From an uncultured Mediterraneibacter sp. (GTDB lineage Bacteria; Bacillota; Clostridia; Lachnospirales; Lachnospiraceae): a stretch of DNA of 64,000 bases. A program made the position numbers and the translations under genes. A model generated the notes under the pieces. The model was not told the DNA's origin, did not search any database, and saw nothing but the letters and a program-made list of their open reading frames with translations. The stretch covers positions 124,001-188,000 of the forward strand of contig CALWLJ010000001.1 in assembly GCA_944381495.1 (NCBI GenBank). Direction: 5' to 3'. Positions 19,601 to 28,051 of the stretch are shown here, one piece after another (positions within the stretch are counted from its first letter, which is position 1; each line of letters opens with the position of its first letter).

Positions 19601-19758
19601 TGATGACGTGGTGGAGAGTGACCTATATGGCATGCATCGGCGTATTTGCCGTAGGAACAGCAGGAAGCATCCTTCTGTACGGACTGGGACGGAGAAAAAG
19701 ATCCAGGGCCAAAAATAACGGAAGCTGTTGCTCGAAAAAGCAATATGTCAGAAAATGA
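16609..19758 (+). CDS. Membrane-anchored, domain-permuted GH3 glycoside hydrolase
   Basis: 1049 residues if started at TTG 16609, which follows AAGGAGG by 8 bases; the longer upstream frame lacks a ribosome site. An N-terminal hydrophobic helix (about 10-30) and a C-terminal helix (about 1004-1026) with a basic tail suggest anchoring at both ends. The domain order is reversed for GH3. The C-terminal-type (alpha/beta)6 sandwich, starting TYALLKNENDALPL, comes first; YPFGYGLSYTSFE and a fibronectin-like domain follow; the (beta/alpha)8 barrel is last. Asp921 in NVTDFTG is the expected nucleophile, near KHAAFNDQE. Permuted GH3 enzymes are known from rumen and gut Clostridia. Likely a beta-glucosidase or xylosidase; specificity is not resolved. 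Confidence 0.88.
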   Translation: MKKTNVWRGLSMICSLLLTVSLLAGNILETYRTSVDAFVGTRSQMTVTETSDNEEDTWTYESEFKTAEEAYEGFKELAIRTSQETYALLKNENDALPLSSDAKITMFGVRSYAPVYGNTGGSVPDGKSTVEIFDAFAERGFQINPSMLAAYEAYFADKEWTTPQFGGGILPAYEEITSYNDPCELTLDELAELNPDYNKDYASYNDAAIVVVGRIGGEGGDGYYPGEAGRAEGVETVTGNILSLSNEEMALIEEAKANFDKVIVLVNATNQMEIANLQDDPDIDAILWIGFPGAYGFYGVADVLNGTVSPSAHLGDTFAKNSALAPAMQNYGNIPWENAGDFSETANVNSYLIEAEGIYTGYRYYETRYADIVMGNGGAEASAGTYANPDGTVATEDGIWDYSNEIIYPFGYGLSYTSFEQTLDSVEISGSKETATVTVTTTNTGDTAGKAVVQVYAQAPYTDYDRQYHVEKSAVQLMDFEKTETLEPGESQTITMQIDMANLASYDSENAQTYIVDPGDYYMAIGDDSHDALNNILAAQGYTTADGMTAEGNADKAYQWTWDGEVDADTFSVSKAGVEITNALSEGDYAMDINAFLPDTVTYLSRSDWDGTFPEIYSGLSAEGRLAELLGNDFIELSTDDDVSDLVFGDTTSDLTINDMKGADFDDPRWEELINKVTVQEFLDFASNAFHNIAAIPSIGLMQYAADDGPNGSDSHYLTEGSYHGVPYEDAADYDYATRVGPTPQNIAYSWNKELAYENGEITLGESTLVLNLPIMIGPGMNIHRHAYNSRGAEYYSEDPILTGYIGSAVIQGAQSKGTLVNIKHAAFNDQEINRSGIAVFMNEQKARELELRGLQQAFEANGKPASFVNDESMADSYTTGALGVMSSYNRIGAVASSANVGVQVQIMRGEWDFNGYNVTDFTGVALKAAPKESILAGTTAFCGMSISDDITYWSEEGLSGDRDILLAIKDNLHYLLYALANSAAMNGINSTTKSVDVMTWWRVTYMACIGVFAVGTAGSILLYGLGRRKRSRAKNNGSCCSKKQYVRK

Positions 19759-19776
19759 TGGAAAGGAAGAAATGAT

Positions 19777-20211
19777 ATGAAAAATAGAGTGGAAAAGAAT
19801 GCATACGGTGTGCTCCTGGCTGCCCTTGCGGCGCTGGCCGGCCTGATCATATACATCTACACTTCCGTTACAGGATATCTGGCTTCCTCAGCGGTAAATT
19901 ATCTGCCGTTTATCAGTACTGCGGCGGCTGTCATTCTGATGCTGGCAGTGGTATTTATGCGAGGAAAGATTTCAGATCTGGCAGCAGATATCATTATTTT
20001 TGTAGCAGGAGTCCTGATCCTGTTCGGACTGTATGAATTTGTGCTGGGCCGAGTATCTCTTGCAGCGGATGTGTATTTTATCCCGGTGAACTATCCGGCG
20101 TCAGAAGCAGAAGCGCTTCATATATCAATTGCAGGTGTTGTACTGTATATTGTATCAGATATCCTGCTGATCGTTACGGCGTTTATGAAGCGGACGGAAG
20201 AGACAGAGTGA
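19777..20211 (+). CDS. Small four-helix membrane protein
   Basis: 144 residues with four hydrophobic segments (about 10-30, 42-60, 65-88 and 113-137) and a charged C-terminal tail. No catalytic motif is recognised. It follows the GH3 gene by 18 bases with a GGAAGG site and ends before a strong terminator, so the two are co-transcribed. A role alongside the membrane GH3 enzyme is inferred from position only. Confidence 0.75.
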   Translation: MKNRVEKNAYGVLLAALAALAGLIIYIYTSVTGYLASSAVNYLPFISTAAAVILMLAVVFMRGKISDLAADIIIFVAGVLILFGLYEFVLGRVSLAADVYFIPVNYPASEAEALHISIAGVVLYIVSDILLIVTAFMKRTEETE

Positions 20212-20296
20212 CAGGACAAGCAGGGAGAAAGCGGAAAAACCTGTGTCAAAGATCATTTTGTCCGGGAAATATAAAAAGCATAACAGTTAGTAAAAA

Positions 20297-20335
20297 GGAA
20301 TCGTGTGTCCGGGAGTCGGACACCGGTTCCTTTTT
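20297..20335 (+). terminator. Intrinsic terminator after the GH3 operon
   Basis: GGAATCG...CGGTTCC outside and TGTCCG/CGGACA inside, followed by TTTTTC. Confidence 0.85.
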
Positions 20336-20386
20336 CTTTCACGATACTTTTGGCACCCGGCATTAGCTGCATGCACAGGGTTCGCC

Positions 20387-20415
20387 TTGCATTTCCCCGG
20401 TGTCTGTACTATTAT
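20387..20415 (+). promoter_or_regulatory. Sigma-A promoter of the methyltransferase-hslO-nadE group
   Basis: TTGCAT (20387-20392), a 17-base spacer, TATTAT (20410-20415), about 52 bases before the next ATG. Confidence 0.6.
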
Positions 20416-20467
20416 AATGACAAAACGCATGAATAAATAATGTAGAAAAACAGGAAGGAAATACAAT

Positions 20468-21343
20468 ATGATCCATGACAGCAATGAGGGCATCTATGGA
20501 AGTTTTGCCCGTGTATACGACATATTTATGGACAATGTGCCTTACGAGGAATGGGGCGATTATATCCGCAGCCTTCTGGAAGAGTACGGCATCGGGAACG
20601 GTATCGTGGTTGAGCTGGGCTGCGGAACTGGTTCCATGACAGAGATACTGGCAGGATACGGGTACGATATGATCGGTGTGGACAGTTCCGCGGACATGCT
20701 GGAGATCGCCGCTGAGAAGAAAGAGAGATCCGGCCGTGATATCCTTTACCTCCAGCAGGATATGAGAGAGTTCGAGCTGTTCGGAACGGTGAAGGCGGCG
20801 GTCAGTGTCTGCGATTCCATCAATTATATTACAGATCCGGATGACCTGGCCCAGGTATTCCGGCTGGTGAATAACTATTTGGATCCGGGTGGAATATTTA
20901 TTTTTGACTTTAATACGGTCCACAAGTACAGAGATGTGATCGGCGACAGCACGATCGCCGAGGACAGAGGAGTCTGCAGCTTCATCTGGGACAATTGCTA
21001 TTATGAGGATGAGCGGATCAATGAATATGATCTGACGCTGTTTATACAAGAGGGAGCTCTGGATGAACAGGGACCGGAGGTGCCAGCTGTCCTTACCGGC
21101 CGTCAGGATGCAGAGGAAGATGAGAATGCAGATGAGGAGCATTATGGAAACGGAAAGCTTTACCGGAAGTATATTGAGACTCATTTCCAGAGAGGGTATA
21201 CTGCTGCCGAGATGCGGGGACTGCTGGACCGCGCCGGACTGGAGTTTGTAGCAGAGTACGATGCGTTTACAAGGAGCGCGCCTACGGAGGAAAGCGAACG
21301 GATTTATATGGTAGCCAGGGAACATGGCAAATCCAGGAGATAG
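20468..21343 (+). CDS. Class I SAM-dependent methyltransferase
   Basis: 291 residues. The SAM-binding motif I VVELGCGTGSMTE lies at about residue 43, followed by the acidic motif II end IGVDSSADML and the later SVCDSINYI. The N-terminal YGSFARVYDIFMDNVPY is typical of a large uncharacterised Firmicute methyltransferase group. An acidic insertion (about 205-222) is present. The target is unknown. The ATG follows AGGAAGGAA. It starts a cluster with hslO and nadE. Confidence 0.85.
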   Translation: MIHDSNEGIYGSFARVYDIFMDNVPYEEWGDYIRSLLEEYGIGNGIVVELGCGTGSMTEILAGYGYDMIGVDSSADMLEIAAEKKERSGRDILYLQQDMREFELFGTVKAAVSVCDSINYITDPDDLAQVFRLVNNYLDPGGIFIFDFNTVHKYRDVIGDSTIAEDRGVCSFIWDNCYYEDERINEYDLTLFIQEGALDEQGPEVPAVLTGRQDAEEDENADEEHYGNGKLYRKYIETHFQRGYTAAEMRGLLDRAGLEFVAEYDAFTRSAPTEESERIYMVAREHGKSRR

Positions 21344-21441
21344 ATATTTCGGAAGAGAGAAACCGCGAGAACATTCCAGAAAATCTGAAGAAAACAGATA
21401 GCATGGGATGCAAATTTTACAAGAGAAGGAGAACAGACAAA

Positions 21442-22317
21442 ATGAAAGATTATATTGTAAGAGCATCTGCCGCCAATACCCAGATCCGGGCTTTTGCGGC
21501 AGTTACAACAGAGCTGGTGGAGGAGGCCAGACAGCGGCATAACACCAGCCCGGTGGCGACAGCGGCTCTGGGACGGCTTCTCACCGGAGGGGTGATGATG
21601 GGCAGCATGATGAAGAACCCGGAGGATGTGCTGACGATCCAGATCAAGTGCAGCGGCTCCATCGGAGGTCTGACTGTGACGGCGGACAGCCAGGGAAATG
21701 TCAAGGGGTATGTACACAATCCTGATGTAATGCTGCCGCCGAAGAACGGCAAGCTGGATGTAGGAGGCGCTCTTGGACAGGGCGTTATGACCGTGATCAA
21801 GGATATGGGACTGAAGGAGCCTTATTCCGGACAGACAATCCTCCAGACCGGGGAGATTGCGGAGGATCTGACCTATTATTTCGCTACATCGGAGCAGGTT
21901 CCGTCTTCTGTAGGGCTTGGCGTTCTCATGGAGAAGGATAATACAGTCAGATGTGCGGGCGGCTTTATCGTTCAGGTCATGCCCTTTATTGAGGATGAGG
22001 TGCTGAACAGACTGGAAGAAAATATCAAGCACATCCAGTCAGTGACAACGATGCTGGATAACGGGCATACGCCGGAGGAGATGCTGGAACACGTTCTGGA
22101 GGGACTGGATGTGGAGTTCACGGATACCCTCCCGGCCAGGTTTCACTGCAACTGCTCCAAGGAGCGGATCGAGAAAGCCATCATCAGTATCGGGAAGAAA
22201 GAAATCCAGTCCATGATCGATGATGGAAAAGATATCGAAGTGAAATGCCATTTCTGCAACACAGCATACAACTATTCGGTGGATGAACTGAAGGAACTGC
22301 TGAAAAAGAGCCGGTAA
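21442..22317 (+). CDS. hslO: Redox-regulated chaperone Hsp33
   Basis: 291 residues. The C-terminal zinc centre has Cys236 and Cys238 (CNC) and Cys269 and Cys272 (CHFC); these release zinc on oxidation and switch on the holdase in this family. The N-terminal substrate-binding fold starts MKDYIVRASAANTQIRAFA. The internal ATG at 21442 is chosen because GGAGA precedes it and it matches known N-termini. The upstream 13 codons are unlikely to be translated. Confidence 0.95.
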   Translation: MKDYIVRASAANTQIRAFAAVTTELVEEARQRHNTSPVATAALGRLLTGGVMMGSMMKNPEDVLTIQIKCSGSIGGLTVTADSQGNVKGYVHNPDVMLPPKNGKLDVGGALGQGVMTVIKDMGLKEPYSGQTILQTGEIAEDLTYYFATSEQVPSSVGLGVLMEKDNTVRCAGGFIVQVMPFIEDEVLNRLEENIKHIQSVTTMLDNGHTPEEMLEHVLEGLDVEFTDTLPARFHCNCSKERIEKAIISIGKKEIQSMIDDGKDIEVKCHFCNTAYNYSVDELKELLKKSR

Positions 22318-22348
22318 GCAGACAGGGAGAGAAAGGAGGGAAATACTT

Positions 22349-24271
22349 ATGAAACATGGTTTTGTCAAGGTGGCCGCAGTGACTCCGGATATCCGGGTGG
22401 CGGATGTGGCATATAATACGGAAAAAATATGTGAGGCAATCCAGGAGACATATGATAACAGAGCGAAGATCACGGTGTTCCCGGAACTCTGTCTGACAGG
22501 ATACACATGCAGCGATCTGTTCACCCAGGATATCCTGCTGAAGGCAGCAAAGGACGCTCTGCTTAAGATTGCTGCGTTTACAGCGGGAAAGGATATGCTT
22601 GTTTTCCTCGGCCTCCCGCTGGAAAAAGGCGGAAAGCTCTATAATGTGGCGGCTGCACTGAATGAGGGAAAGATCCTTGGATTTACGACCAAGACATTCC
22701 TGCCCAACTATGGAGAGTTTTATGAAATGCGACAGTTTACTCCGGGACCGGAGCAGGCAGAGTACATTACATTTGAAGGAGAGAAAGTGCCTTTTGGACC
22801 TCAGCTGCTTTTTGAGACGCCTGCCATGGAGGGGCTGGTCGTCTCTGCTGAAATCTGCGAGGATGTCTGGTCGCCGGTACCGCCCAGTATCGGCGCGGCT
22901 CTGGAGGGGGCGACCGTGATCGTCAACTGCTCAGCCAGCGACGAGACCATAGGGAAGGATACCTACCGGAGGGAGCTGATCTCCGGACAGTCCGCCCGTC
23001 TGATCGCAGGATATATCTATGCAAATGCCGGAGAAGGGGAGTCCACCACGGATCTTGTCTTCGGCGGACACAATATTATTGCAGAGAACGGAACCATCCT
23101 TGCGGAGGCACAGCGCTACCACAATGCCATCGTCTATTCAGAACTGGATATCCGCAGGATCCTCAGTGAGCGCAGGAAGAATACCACCTTCAAGGCTTCC
23201 CACGGGGAGAACCTGATCCGGATTCCCTTCTATATTGAAAATGAGAAGACCCAGCTGACCAGGACTTTCCCGAAGCGGCCTTTCGTGCCCTCCGATGAAA
23301 ATGCAAGGGCGAAGCGGTGTGAGGAGATCCTTACGATCCAGGCAATGGGTCTGAAGAAGCGGCTGGCTCATACCAACGCCAGAACGGCAGTGGTGGGGAT
23401 TTCCGGGGGACTGGATTCCACCCTGGCCCTGCTGGTGACCGCCCGTGCCTTCGACATGCTGGGAAGAGACAAAAAAGATATCCTGGCTGTGACCATGCCC
23501 TGCTTCGGCACCACAGACAGGACCTACCGGAATGCCTGCCGTATGGCAGAGCAGGTAGGAGCGACATTAAAGGAAGTTCCCATCGCTGACGCTGTGAACA
23601 TTCATTTCCGGGATATCGGACAGGATCCGGAGGATCACAGCGTGACCTATGAAAACGGACAGGCAAGGGAGCGGACTCAGGTCCTCATGGATATTGCCAA
23701 CAAGACCTGGGGAATGGTCATCGGAACCGGAGACATGTCCGAGCTGGCGCTGGGCTGGGCTACCTATAACGGAGATCACATGTCCATGTACGGGGTCAAT
23801 GCCTCTGTGCCCAAGACACTGGTCCGCCACCTGGTAAAATATGCCGCTGATACGGCGGAAGACAGACAGCTGCGGGACGTGCTCTATGATGTGCTGGATA
23901 CTCCCGTAAGTCCGGAGCTTTTGCCGCCCAAGGACGGCGATATCGCCCAGAAGACGGAGGATCTGGTAGGACCCTATGATCTGCATGATTTCTTCCTTTA
24001 CTATATGCTCCGGTTCGGGTACGAACCAAGCAAAATCTTCCGGCTGGCGGAACTGACCTTCCGGGATGAGTATGACAATGTGACGATCTTAAAATGGCTG
24101 GAGACATTCTGCCGCAGATTCTTTTCACAGCAGTTCAAGCGCTCCTGTCTGCCGGACGGACCGAAAATCGGTACGGTTGCCCTCAGTCCAAGAGGAGACT
24201 GGAGGATGCCAAGTGACGCCTGTGTGGCAGTATGGCTGAAAGATCTGGGGAATATTTCCCTCATGGAGTAG
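22349..24271 (+). CDS. nadE: Glutamine-dependent NAD+ synthetase
   Basis: 640 residues, two domains. An N-terminal nitrilase-type glutaminase (about 1-290) has Glu in FPELCLTG, Lys in KTFLPNYGEFYE and the nucleophile Cys in EICEDVW. A C-terminal synthetase has the ATP P-loop GISGGLDSTLAL and the later GTGDMSELALGW. It amidates nicotinic acid adenine dinucleotide to NAD+ with glutamine and ATP. The ATG follows GGAGGGAAA. It ends 36 bases before the molybdopterin-binding protein gene. Confidence 0.96.
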   Translation: MKHGFVKVAAVTPDIRVADVAYNTEKICEAIQETYDNRAKITVFPELCLTGYTCSDLFTQDILLKAAKDALLKIAAFTAGKDMLVFLGLPLEKGGKLYNVAAALNEGKILGFTTKTFLPNYGEFYEMRQFTPGPEQAEYITFEGEKVPFGPQLLFETPAMEGLVVSAEICEDVWSPVPPSIGAALEGATVIVNCSASDETIGKDTYRRELISGQSARLIAGYIYANAGEGESTTDLVFGGHNIIAENGTILAEAQRYHNAIVYSELDIRRILSERRKNTTFKASHGENLIRIPFYIENEKTQLTRTFPKRPFVPSDENARAKRCEEILTIQAMGLKKRLAHTNARTAVVGISGGLDSTLALLVTARAFDMLGRDKKDILAVTMPCFGTTDRTYRNACRMAEQVGATLKEVPIADAVNIHFRDIGQDPEDHSVTYENGQARERTQVLMDIANKTWGMVIGTGDMSELALGWATYNGDHMSMYGVNASVPKTLVRHLVKYAADTAEDRQLRDVLYDVLDTPVSPELLPPKDGDIAQKTEDLVGPYDLHDFFLYYMLRFGYEPSKIFRLAELTFRDEYDNVTILKWLETFCRRFFSQQFKRSCLPDGPKIGTVALSPRGDWRMPSDACVAVWLKDLGNISLME

Positions 24272-24306
24272 GAAACTTAATGACAGGAACAGGAGGAGAC
24301 AGAACC

Positions 24307-25323
24307 ATGAAGCTGATCAGAACGGAAGACGCGGTGGGCAGCGTACTCTGCCACGATATCACACAGATCATCCCCGGCGTGACGAAGGATGCAGTGTTCC
24401 GGAAAGGACACATTGTAACAGAGGAGGACATTCCGGTCCTTCTCTCTGTCGGAAAGGAAAATCTGTACGTGTGGGAGGCCCAGGAGGGAATGCTCCATGA
24501 AAACGACGCGGCGGAGATACTCAGACAGGTCTGTCAGGGAGAACACATGAAGGCGTCGGAAGCGAAGGAGGGCAAGATCGAGCTGTCGGCGGAGTGCGAC
24601 GGCCTGCTGAAGATCGACCGGGAGAAGCTGAACGCGGTTAATGCCATGGGGCAGATGGCGCTGGCTTCCCGTCATGGAGACTTTCCCGTGAAGAAGGGGG
24701 ACAAGATTGTGGGAATGCGTGTGGTCCCCCTTGTCATTGAAGAGGAGAAGATGAACCGGGTCAGAGAAATATGCGGAGAAGAGCCCATCTTCCGGCTCCG
24801 GCCCTTCCGCCCCATGAAGGCAGGTATCGTGACCACGGGAAGCGAGGTATACTATGGCAGGATCCAGGATCAGTTTACCCCTGTTGTAAAGGGCAAGCTG
24901 GAGGAAGCCGGCATGGAAGTGCTGGGCAATACTCTGTGCAATGATAATGCAGATATGGTGACGGATGCTATCCGGGAATGGATCGACAAGGGAGCAGAGG
25001 TGGTAGTGTGTACCGGCGGGATGAGCGTGGATCCCGATGACCGGACCCCTCTTGCCATTCGCAATGCATCGGATCAGGTCATCACCTACGGCGCTCCGGT
25101 GCTTCCCGGAGCCATGTTCATGCTGGCCTACGCAGGTGATATCCCGGTGATGGGACTTCCGGGATGTGTCATGTACTCGAAACGCACGATTTTTGATCTG
25201 GTCCTGCCAAGGATCGCTGCGGGAGAGCGGCTTGCAGCGGAGGATTTTTCGGTGCTGGGAGAGGGCGGCCTGTGCCTGAACTGCCCGACGTGTACATTCC
25301 CTAACTGTGGCTTCGGAAAATAA
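24307..25323 (+). CDS. Molybdopterin-binding protein (MoeA/MoaB fold) of Mo-hydroxylase clusters
   Basis: 338 residues. The C-terminal half carries a molybdopterin-binding domain: PMKAGIVTTGSEVYYGRIQD (split here as AGIVTTGSEVY and GRIQD), VVVCTGGMSVDPDDRTP, and the late GLPGCVMY. It lacks the full MoeA four-domain layout. The C-terminus ends in a cysteine-rich CLNCPTCTFPNCGFGK, possibly a metal or Fe-S site. Homologues occur beside selenium-dependent Mo hydroxylase genes, as here, and presumably handle molybdopterin for the XDH at 44504. The ATG at 24307 follows AGGAGGA. It is the first island gene, separated from XdhC by a terminator. Confidence 0.83.
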   Translation: MKLIRTEDAVGSVLCHDITQIIPGVTKDAVFRKGHIVTEEDIPVLLSVGKENLYVWEAQEGMLHENDAAEILRQVCQGEHMKASEAKEGKIELSAECDGLLKIDREKLNAVNAMGQMALASRHGDFPVKKGDKIVGMRVVPLVIEEEKMNRVREICGEEPIFRLRPFRPMKAGIVTTGSEVYYGRIQDQFTPVVKGKLEEAGMEVLGNTLCNDNADMVTDAIREWIDKGAEVVVCTGGMSVDPDDRTPLAIRNASDQVITYGAPVLPGAMFMLAYAGDIPVMGLPGCVMYSKRTIFDLVLPRIAAGERLAAEDFSVLGEGGLCLNCPTCTFPNCGFGK

Positions 25324-25416
25324 GAATATTACTGTGATCTGATAGCTTTTGGAATGTTTATTCTGGCATTGCTGACATTCGTATTCTCGAATTTGAAGTA
25401 GTGTTTAAAGCATAGC

Positions 25417-25454
25417 AAAACCGCCCTTGTACTTTGGCGAGTAAGGGCGGTTTT
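25417..25454. terminator. Intrinsic terminator (both strands possible)
   Basis: AAAACCGCCCTT pairs perfectly with AAGGGCGGTTTT across a 14-base loop. Confidence 0.85.
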
Positions 25455-25573
25455 ATAACTTGACTTATTGGTCAACCACTTTGGCGGTTGTTCCTGTTTT
25501 CATTTTTACTATAGCATATCTTGTCAGGGCTCGCAAGTGAGTTTTGAGTATAATATGATAGCGGAGAAGGTAT

Positions 25574-26554
25574 ATGAATGAATTTTATAATCAGCTGAAA
25601 AAAGCTCTTGAGTCTCCTGAAGGCGATATATGGACCGAAACTGTGTTGGAAGGGGAGCGGGCAGGCGAGAAACGTCTGATCTCCGGCAGCGGGAAAGCGG
25701 ACGAAAAAGTGGAGAAAACTCAGGAGGAAAACGCCCCGGCCGTCTTCCGTGAGCGGGTCTGCCGGATGCCGAAACTGATCATCTGCGGGGCTGGTCACGT
25801 ATCCATGCCGATCATCCGGATAGGGAAAATGCTGGGTTTTTTTGTGACGGTGCTGGAGGACCGCCCGGGATTTGCGGATCATGCCAGAGCAGCGGGAGCA
25901 GACCGGGTGATCTGTGACTCATTTGAGAACGGACTGGAATCGGTGGAGGGCGATTCGGACTCCTGGTTTGTCATTGTCACCCGGGGCCACCGGTATGATA
26001 CCATATGTCTGGAGCGTATCCTTTATAAGAATTATGCCTATGTGGGGATGATGGGCAGCAGGAGACGAGTGGCTCTCGTAAAGGATCAGCTGGCGGAGCA
26101 GGGGATCAGCCGGGAGATCCTGGAAGGGGTACACACGCCCATCGGACTGAAAATCGGCGCCGAGACGCCGGAAGAGATTGCGGTCTCTGTCATGGCAGAG
26201 ATCATCCAGATGAAAAACGCCAGAGCAAAGGGGGGCGGTTATTCCCCGGAGCTGCTGGATGCCATTTTTGAACCGGACGGAAGGAAGCGAGTGCTTGCCA
26301 CGATCATTTCCAGAAAGGGATCCGCACCCAGGAGCGTGGGGACAAAGATGCTGATCCGGGAGGACGGTACGGCAGTGGATACGATCGGCGGGGGCTGTGT
26401 GGAGAGTGAGATTATCCAGAAGGCGCTCCTGATGATGCGCATGGGAACTTCCGGCTTTCAGATCTGCCGGGTGGATATGACAGCTGATGCCGCGGAGGAT
26501 GAAGGCATGGTCTGCGGCGGAGTTGTGGAAGTAATGCTGGAGACAATGGAATAG
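25574..26554 (+). CDS. XdhC/CoxI-family Mo-cofactor maturation protein, permuted domain order
   Basis: 326 residues. The first part is the Rossmann-type XdhC domain: KLIICGAGHVSMPIIRIG at about residue 64, then RGHRYD and YVGMMGSRRR. The second part is the XdhC/CoxI domain: ISRKGSAPRSVGTKML, then DTIGGGCVESEI. In classical XdhC the CoxI domain comes first, so the order is reversed. The family carries the Mo cofactor, inserts the terminal sulfur (or here possibly selenium) ligand, and delivers it to xanthine dehydrogenase. Its likely client is the XDH at 44504. The ATG at 25574 has a GGAGAAGG site. Confidence 0.88.
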   Translation: MNEFYNQLKKALESPEGDIWTETVLEGERAGEKRLISGSGKADEKVEKTQEENAPAVFRERVCRMPKLIICGAGHVSMPIIRIGKMLGFFVTVLEDRPGFADHARAAGADRVICDSFENGLESVEGDSDSWFVIVTRGHRYDTICLERILYKNYAYVGMMGSRRRVALVKDQLAEQGISREILEGVHTPIGLKIGAETPEEIAVSVMAEIIQMKNARAKGGGYSPELLDAIFEPDGRKRVLATIISRKGSAPRSVGTKMLIREDGTAVDTIGGGCVESEIIQKALLMMRMGTSGFQICRVDMTADAAEDEGMVCGGVVEVMLETME

Positions 26555-26647
26555 GGGTGCATCAGCAGTACGCAGCATGGGGGCGGAATAGCTTTTGTCT
26601 CCGGCTGCATAAAATACAAATATGACAGAATACGAGAGGAAAACTTT

Positions 26648-27928
26648 ATGCGCGAACAAGTATTTATCCTGAAAGGGAATATTATTTTCAGCAAAAGCCG
26701 GACAGAGCTGGAGATCCATGAGGACAGCTATCTGGTATGTCAGGGCGGAAAGGTAAAAGGCATCTACCGGACGCTGCCTTTCCGGCTGGGAGGCTATCCC
26801 ATTACAGATTATGGAGAGAGTCTGATTATTCCCGGATTGGTGGATCTGCATATTCATGCTCCCCAGTATTCCTACCGGGGGCTGGGGATGGACATGGAAC
26901 TGCTGGAATGGCTGGAAACTAATACATTTCCGGAGGAAGCCAGGTTTTCAGATCTGGAGTATGCCGCAAGTTCTTACCGGATCTTTGTGGAAAATCTGAA
27001 GAAGAGCGCCACGACCCGGGCCTGCGTATTTGCCACCGTTCACCGGCCGGCAACGCTGCTCCTCATGGATATGTTGGAAAAAACCGGCCTGTGTACCATG
27101 GTTGGAAAGGTGAATATGGACCGGAACTGTCCGGATTATATCCGGGAGGGCACGGAAGAGTCCGCATCTGAGACGGTAGAATGGGTGAAGGATGCGCTCG
27201 GGAGAGCGTATAAAAATACCCGGCCCATCCTGACGCCCCGGTTCACTCCAAGCTGTACGGATGAACTGATGGAGAAGCTGAAGGGGATCCAGAAGGAATA
27301 TGATCTCCCTCTTCAGTCTCATCTGTCAGAGAATCCCAGTGAAATCGCCTGGGTGAAGGAACTTTGTCCCTGGGCGGAATATTATGGACAGGCCTATGAC
27401 AGATTCGGACTGTTCGGCGGGGAGTGCCCGACAGTTATGGCCCATTGTGTCTACAGCGGTGAGGAGGAGATTCGCCGGATGAAAGAAAATCAGGTGTTTA
27501 TTGCCCATTGTCCGGAGTCTAACATGAATGTGTCGTCAGGAATCGCCCCGGTGCGCCGTTTCCTGGATGAAGGGCTTCATGTGGGGCTGGGTAGCGATGT
27601 GGCAGGCGGTTCATCGGAAAATATGTTCTCTGCCATGGCTCATGCTATCCAGTCGTCCAAACTTCGATGGAGGCTCCAGGATGACAGCCTGAAGGCACTG
27701 ACCGTGGAGGAGGCATTCTACATGGCTACGAAAGGCGGCGGTGAATTCTTCGGCAGGGCCGGAAGTTTCGAGCCGGGGTATGAATTTGATGCAGTTGTGC
27801 TGGACGACAGCCGGCTGAAGCATCCCCAGCCTCTGGATGTGAAGAGCAGGCTGGAGCGGATGATCTATTTTTCGGACGACAGAGAGATCCGGGCAAAATA
27901 CGTGAGAGGAAAGAGGATAGAGCTCTGA
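26648..27928 (+). CDS. guaD: Guanine deaminase
   Basis: 426-residue amidohydrolase-superfamily enzyme converting guanine to xanthine and ammonia. The metal ligands and family motifs are visible: PGLVDLHIHAPQY with the HxH pair, SHLSEN, AHCVYSG, and GLGSDVAGG with the catalytic Asp. The HIHAPQY motif is characteristic of guanine deaminases. It follows the permuted XdhC by 93 bases and ends before a terminator. It would feed xanthine into the Mo-hydroxylase route. Confidence 0.92.
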   Translation: MREQVFILKGNIIFSKSRTELEIHEDSYLVCQGGKVKGIYRTLPFRLGGYPITDYGESLIIPGLVDLHIHAPQYSYRGLGMDMELLEWLETNTFPEEARFSDLEYAASSYRIFVENLKKSATTRACVFATVHRPATLLLMDMLEKTGLCTMVGKVNMDRNCPDYIREGTEESASETVEWVKDALGRAYKNTRPILTPRFTPSCTDELMEKLKGIQKEYDLPLQSHLSENPSEIAWVKELCPWAEYYGQAYDRFGLFGGECPTVMAHCVYSGEEEIRRMKENQVFIAHCPESNMNVSSGIAPVRRFLDEGLHVGLGSDVAGGSSENMFSAMAHAIQSSKLRWRLQDDSLKALTVEEAFYMATKGGGEFFGRAGSFEPGYEFDAVVLDDSRLKHPQPLDVKSRLERMIYFSDDREIRAKYVRGKRIEL

Positions 27929-27938
27929 GCAAATAAAT

Positions 27939-27983
27939 GGGGAGCGCCTCCTCCGGATGACGGAGAAGCGCTCCCCTTGTTTT
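27939..27983. terminator. Intrinsic terminator between guaD and arcC
   Basis: GGGGAGCGC (27939-27947) pairs with GCGCTCCCC (27968-27976), then TTGTTTTGG. The flanking genes converge here. Confidence 0.8.
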
Positions 27984-28051
27984 GGGTTCAAGTTTCTGTT
28001 ATGGAGGGAATCTTAAAGACAGATCCTATAGATAGCTCTGATACATAGATC

